9,410 nucleotides of DNA, taken from positions 1 through 9,410 of the forward strand of contig JAHZEE010000020.1 in NCBI GenBank assembly GCA_019421975.1, in the 5' to 3' direction. Shown piece by piece: positions 7,426-9,410 of the stretch. The stretch is from Clostridiales bacterium (GTDB lineage: Bacteria; Bacillota; Clostridia; Oscillospirales; Oscillospiraceae). How positions within the stretch are numbered: position 1 is the first letter of the stretch; each line of letters starts with the position of its first letter. The position numbers were made by a program, and so were the translations under genes. Under the pieces are notes generated by a model, which saw only the letters and a program-made list of their open reading frames with translations, ran no database searches and was not told the origin of the DNA.

Positions 7426-8072
7426 GAACCCGTTCAGGCCCTGCCATTCTGGGCCGGATGATCAAGCTGGTGGCCCCCATGACGGGCTGGATGATCCTGG
7501 CCGTGCTCACAGGCTCCCTGGGCCACCTGTGCGCCATCGCCGTGACCGTGCTGGGCGTGCTCGCCGCGCTGACGGCCGCGGGCCTGGTGGGCACGCTGGC
7601 CCTCAAGACGGTGCTCATCGTGCTGTTTGTGGCGGCCGTGCTGCGCGGCGTCATGGCATACGCGGAGCAGAACTGCAACCACTACATCGCCTTCAAGCTG
7701 CTGGCGCTCATCCGCGACCGGGTCTTTGCGGCCCTGCGCAGGCTGTGCCCGGCCAAGCTTGAGGGCAAGGAGCGGGGCAACCTCATCACCATGATCACCA
7801 CCGACATCGAGCTTTTGGAGACCTTCTACGCCCACACCATCTCCCCCATCTGCATCGGCACGCTGGTCAGCCTGACCATGGCCGTCTGCCTGTGGCTGCT
7901 GCACCCGGTCTTCGGCCTCACGGCCCTGGCGGCCTATGCCATGGTGGGTCTGGTGATCCCCCTGCTCACCACCGGGCGCAGCGCCGAGCAGGGCGCGGAG
8001 CAGCGCCGGTGCCAGGGCGCACTGTCCAGCTACTACCTCGACAGCCTGCGCGGGCTCACAGACATCCAGTAG
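7422..8072 (+). CDS. Exporter-fold ABC half-transporter, N-terminal part ending at an in-frame TAG
   Basis: This 216-residue frame encodes the first part of a second exporter-fold ABC subunit, partner of the preceding gene. It contains membrane helices 1-4 (about residues 22-48, 57-80, 138-160 and 163-185), the first intracellular loop, and the start of the second coupling-helix region (LDSLRGLTDIQ, 206-216). It ends at TAG 8070-8072, in the middle of that region. The ATG overlaps the upstream TGA (ATGA, 7422-7425), and AAAGAGGAGG at 7405-7414 is a strong Shine-Dalgarno. A normal protein of this family would continue for about 335 more residues, and those are present in the same frame downstream. 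On its own this fragment lacks helices 5-6 and the ATPase domain and should not transport. It may be a pseudogene fragment, a read-through product, half of a split protein or the result of a sequencing error. Confidence 0.8.
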   Translation: MRTRSGPAILGRMIKLVAPMTGWMILAVLTGSLGHLCAIAVTVLGVLAALTAAGLVGTLALKTVLIVLFVAAVLRGVMAYAEQNCNHYIAFKLLALIRDRVFAALRRLCPAKLEGKERGNLITMITTDIELLETFYAHTISPICIGTLVSLTMAVCLWLLHPVFGLTALAAYAMVGLVIPLLTTGRSAEQGAEQRRCQGALSSYYLDSLRGLTDIQ

Positions 8073-8075
8073 ATG
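8070..8075 (+). other. In-frame amber stop directly followed by ATG, interrupting the ABC gene spanning 7422-9080
   Basis: TAGATG lies here with both flanks in the same frame. Without the TAG, 7422-9080 would be one 552-codon gene of normal family length. Aligning the junction with the upstream paralogue (GLTTLKIYGAD against GLTDIQ-TAG-MDAG) needs no gap, so the TAG replaces exactly one residue, equivalent to Ile210 there. The preceding codon is CAG, so a CAG-to-TAG transition is an economical origin. Confidence 0.85.
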
Positions 8076-9080
8076 GACGCGGGCCAGGCCCGGCTGGCGG
8101 GCGTGGAGGCCCACAGTGAGACGCTGGGGCTCTGGCAGAAGCGTATCATCCGCCACAAGGCAGGCGTGGCAGGCGCGGCCGCCGTGTGCGTGCTGCTGTT
8201 TCCGGCCATTGTCCTCTTTGAGGGGGCCAGGCTGCAGGCCGGCGGCGCGGTCACGGCGGCGGACACCATCCTGGCCGTGACCGCTCTGATGAGCTCCTTC
8301 GGCCCCACGCTGGCGCTCAGCTCCCTGTTCTCCGGCATCAGCCGGATGCTCTCGGCCGGCGACCGGGTTATGGACATCCTCGATGAGCAGCCGGAGACGG
8401 CCGACATCCAGGACGGCGCCCAGCCGGACTTCACCGGCGCAGAGGTGGCCCATCTGAGCTTCTCGTACGGCCAGGAGGAGATCCTCCACGACCTGTCCAT
8501 CCCCTTCCCCCAGGGTCAGATCATCGGCGTGCGCGGCCGCAGCGGCTCGGGCAAGTCGACCCTTCTGAAGCTGCTCATGCGGTTCTGGCGCGCGCCCCAG
8601 GACACAGTCCGGGTCTCCGGGCTGGATGTGGACCGGATCCAGACCGCCCATCTGCGCCGGCTGGAGGGCTACATGACCCAGAGCACAGACCTGTTCCACA
8701 CCACCATTGCGGAGAATCTGCGCATCGGCAAGGCGCAGGCCACAGACGACGAGATTGTCGCCGCGGCCAAAAAGGCCAGCGTCCACGACTTCATTCTGAC
8801 GCTTCCGCAGGGCTACGAGACCCAGGTGGGCGAGCTGGGCGACACCCTGTCCGGGGGCGAGCGCCAGCGCATCGGCCTGGCCCGGGCCTTTCTGCACGAC
8901 GCGCCGCTGCTGCTGCTCGACGAGCCGACCAGCAGCCTCGACAGCCTCAACGAGGGCATCATCCTCAAGGCCCTGCGGGAGGAGGGCGCGGCGCGCACCG
9001 TGGTGCTGGTAAGTCACCGCAAGTCCACCATGGGCGTGGCCGATGCGGTCTACACCGTGGAAAACGGGCGGATGTGTTGA
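8073..9080 (+). CDS. Exporter-fold ABC half-transporter, C-terminal part with helices 5-6 and intact ATPase
   Basis: This is the continuation, in the same frame, of the gene that starts at 7422. Its 335 residues from ATG 8073 hold the rest of the second coupling region, two membrane helices (about residues 31-50 and 64-90) and a complete ATPase domain. The motifs are Walker A GRSGSGKST (155-163), Q-loop Gln203, signature LSGGE (259-263), Walker B LLLLDEP (279-285, catalytic Glu284) and His315. Every catalytic motif is intact and codon use looks like that of its neighbours, so any inactivation would be recent. No Shine-Dalgarno precedes the ATG; independent translation would depend on ribosomes restarting after the TAG. 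The full-length protein should pair with the upstream half-transporter. The stop at 9078-9080 is followed by the operon terminator. Confidence 0.8.
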   Translation: MDAGQARLAGVEAHSETLGLWQKRIIRHKAGVAGAAAVCVLLFPAIVLFEGARLQAGGAVTAADTILAVTALMSSFGPTLALSSLFSGISRMLSAGDRVMDILDEQPETADIQDGAQPDFTGAEVAHLSFSYGQEEILHDLSIPFPQGQIIGVRGRSGSGKSTLLKLLMRFWRAPQDTVRVSGLDVDRIQTAHLRRLEGYMTQSTDLFHTTIAENLRIGKAQATDDEIVAAAKKASVHDFILTLPQGYETQVGELGDTLSGGERQRIGLARAFLHDAPLLLLDEPTSSLDSLNEGIILKALREEGAARTVVLVSHRKSTMGVADAVYTVENGRMC

Positions 9081-9088
9081 AACAAAGG

Positions 9089-9132
9089 TTCCCTGGCCTG
9101 CCTGAGCAGGCTGGGGAATTTTTTCATTTTTT
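9089..9132 (+). terminator. Rho-independent terminator of the operon
   Basis: TTCCCTGGCCTGC (9089-9101) pairs with GCAGGCTGGGGAA (9106-9118) to make a 13-bp stem with two G-U pairs and a CTGA loop. A run of six T follows (9119-9124), then CA and six more T. It starts 8 nt after the stop of the last transporter gene, so it should end the transport operon transcript. Confidence 0.92.
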
Positions 9133-9141
9133 GCACAAATT

Positions 9142-9170
9142 TTCCCAAATCCGGTGTGTAAAACTGGGAA
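9142..9170. repeat. Inverted repeat TTCCCA-N17-TGGGAA over the -35/spacer region
   Basis: Two perfect 6-nt arms (9142-9147 and 9165-9170) face each other across 17 nt, just upstream of the -10 box. The spacing puts them about two helical turns apart, as in many dimeric-repressor operators. Arms of this length can also occur by chance, so an operator role is only a possibility. Confidence 0.35.
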
Positions 9171-9183
9171 TGTATGCTATAAT
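9155..9183 (+). promoter_or_regulatory. Sigma-A-type promoter with extended -10 for the symporter gene
   Basis: TATAAT at 9178-9183 is a perfect -10 box. TGC directly upstream makes it an extended -10 (TGnTATAAT). The -35 position 17 nt upstream (TGTGTA, 9155-9160) is a poor match, which an extended -10 can tolerate. The likely transcript start is near 9190, leaving a leader of about 75 nt before the ATG at 9265. Confidence 0.75.
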
Positions 9184-9197
9184 AGGGGTCGGATTTT

Positions 9198-9220
9198 GGG
9201 GCGCGCTTGATCTGCGCTCC
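9198..9220 (+). other. Small leader hairpin upstream of the symporter gene
   Basis: GGGGCGC (9198-9204) can pair with GCGCTCC (9214-9220), seven pairs including one G-U, around a 9-nt loop. It falls in the predicted 5' leader. It has no U-tract and matches no riboswitch I recognise, so it may have no regulatory role. Confidence 0.3.
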
Positions 9221-9264
9221 ACCGGCGCCACTCCACATCACAACCGGAAAGAGAGGCCATCGCC

Positions 9265-9410
9265 ATGAACCACCACCGCAATGGCTCCTTCAGTTCCTCT
9301 GTGGGCTTTGTCATCGCCTGTGTCGGCTCCGCCGTGGGCCTGGGCAATATCTGGATGTTTCCCTACCGGGTCGGCCAATACGGCGGCGCGGCGTTTCTGA
9401 TCCCCTACCT
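9265..9410 (+). CDS. Sodium:neurotransmitter symporter family transporter, N-terminus (3' partial)
   Basis: Forty-eight residues are visible before the right edge. After a short polar N-terminus, residues 13-48 match the first helix of the LeuT/MhsT/TnaT family of sodium-coupled amino-acid transporters. GSAVGLGN (21-28) followed by FPY (32-34) is the unwound sodium- and substrate-binding part of helix 1. In LeuT the equivalent GNAVGLGN supplies sodium ligands, here Ala23 and Asn28 for one site and Gly21 and Val24 for the other. GGAAFLIPY continues the family pattern. AGAGAGG (9251-9257) is a good Shine-Dalgarno 7 nt before the ATG. The gene has its own promoter and sits behind the terminator, so it is a separate transcription unit, probably unrelated to heme uptake. 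Substrate (an amino acid such as Trp, Tyr or Leu) cannot be told from this fragment. Confidence 0.92.
   Translation, partial: MNHHRNGSFSSSVGFVIACVGSAVGLGNIWMFPYRVGQYGGAAFLIPY

Noticed and set aside
7434..9017. Minus-strand open frame of over 500 codons spanning the interrupted ABC gene and its TAG
   Set aside because: It was considered as an alternative reading of the interrupted region, but its composition is that of a GC-rich shadow. The plus strand carries intact ABC motifs on both sides of the TAG.
9050..9268. Short open frames on both strands across the intergenic region
   Set aside because: They run through the terminator and promoter, have no good ribosome binding site and show no coding signature.

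Overview
The window is GC-rich DNA whose signals look Gram-positive: strong purine-rich Shine-Dalgarno sites, a consensus extended -10 promoter, a hairpin-plus-U-tract terminator, a lipobox lipoprotein and ECF transporter genes. Together these suggest a high-GC anaerobic Firmicute, probably Clostridia of the Oscillospiraceae type. The order- or family-level guess is inference, and no rRNA or other marker is present to settle it.

Positions 2-9080 read as one tightly packed plus-strand operon. Gaps between genes never exceed 26 nt and most neighbours overlap by 4-11 nt; its promoter lies left of the window. In order it holds: (1) the acidic, membrane-anchored C-terminus of a surface protein; (2) an IsdE/HtsA-like heme-binding lipoprotein; (3) a FecCD-type permease; (4) its ATPase; (5) an ECF S component of the MptD/Trep_Strep type; (6) an ECF T component; (7) a fused double ECF ATPase; (8) and (9) a pair of exporter-fold ABC half-transporters. 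The second exporter-fold gene is interrupted by an in-frame TAG at 8070-8072, directly followed by ATG in the same frame.

The best functional reading is a heme (or heme-derived iron/porphyrin) acquisition locus. The surface protein would capture the ligand, and genes 2-4 form a classical ABC importer. Genes 5-7 form a complete ECF importer, and genes 8-9 would form a heterodimeric exporter-fold transporter of the CydDC/YbtPQ/IrtAB architecture. The streptococcal sia heme operon and an ECF heme importer reported in Latilactobacillus sakei are the closest precedents I recall. The heme assignment rests mainly on the lipoprotein's similarity to IsdE, including its predicted Met/His axial ligands. 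The roles of the ECF and exporter-fold modules are inferred from co-location.

The operon ends in a strong intrinsic terminator (9089-9132). A short AT-rich intergenic region (9081-9264) carries a TGCTATAAT promoter, an inverted repeat over its -35/spacer region and a small leader hairpin. It leads into the start of a sodium:neurotransmitter-symporter (LeuT-fold) gene that runs off the right edge. I saw no tRNA, rRNA, CRISPR, insertion sequence or convincing minus-strand gene.
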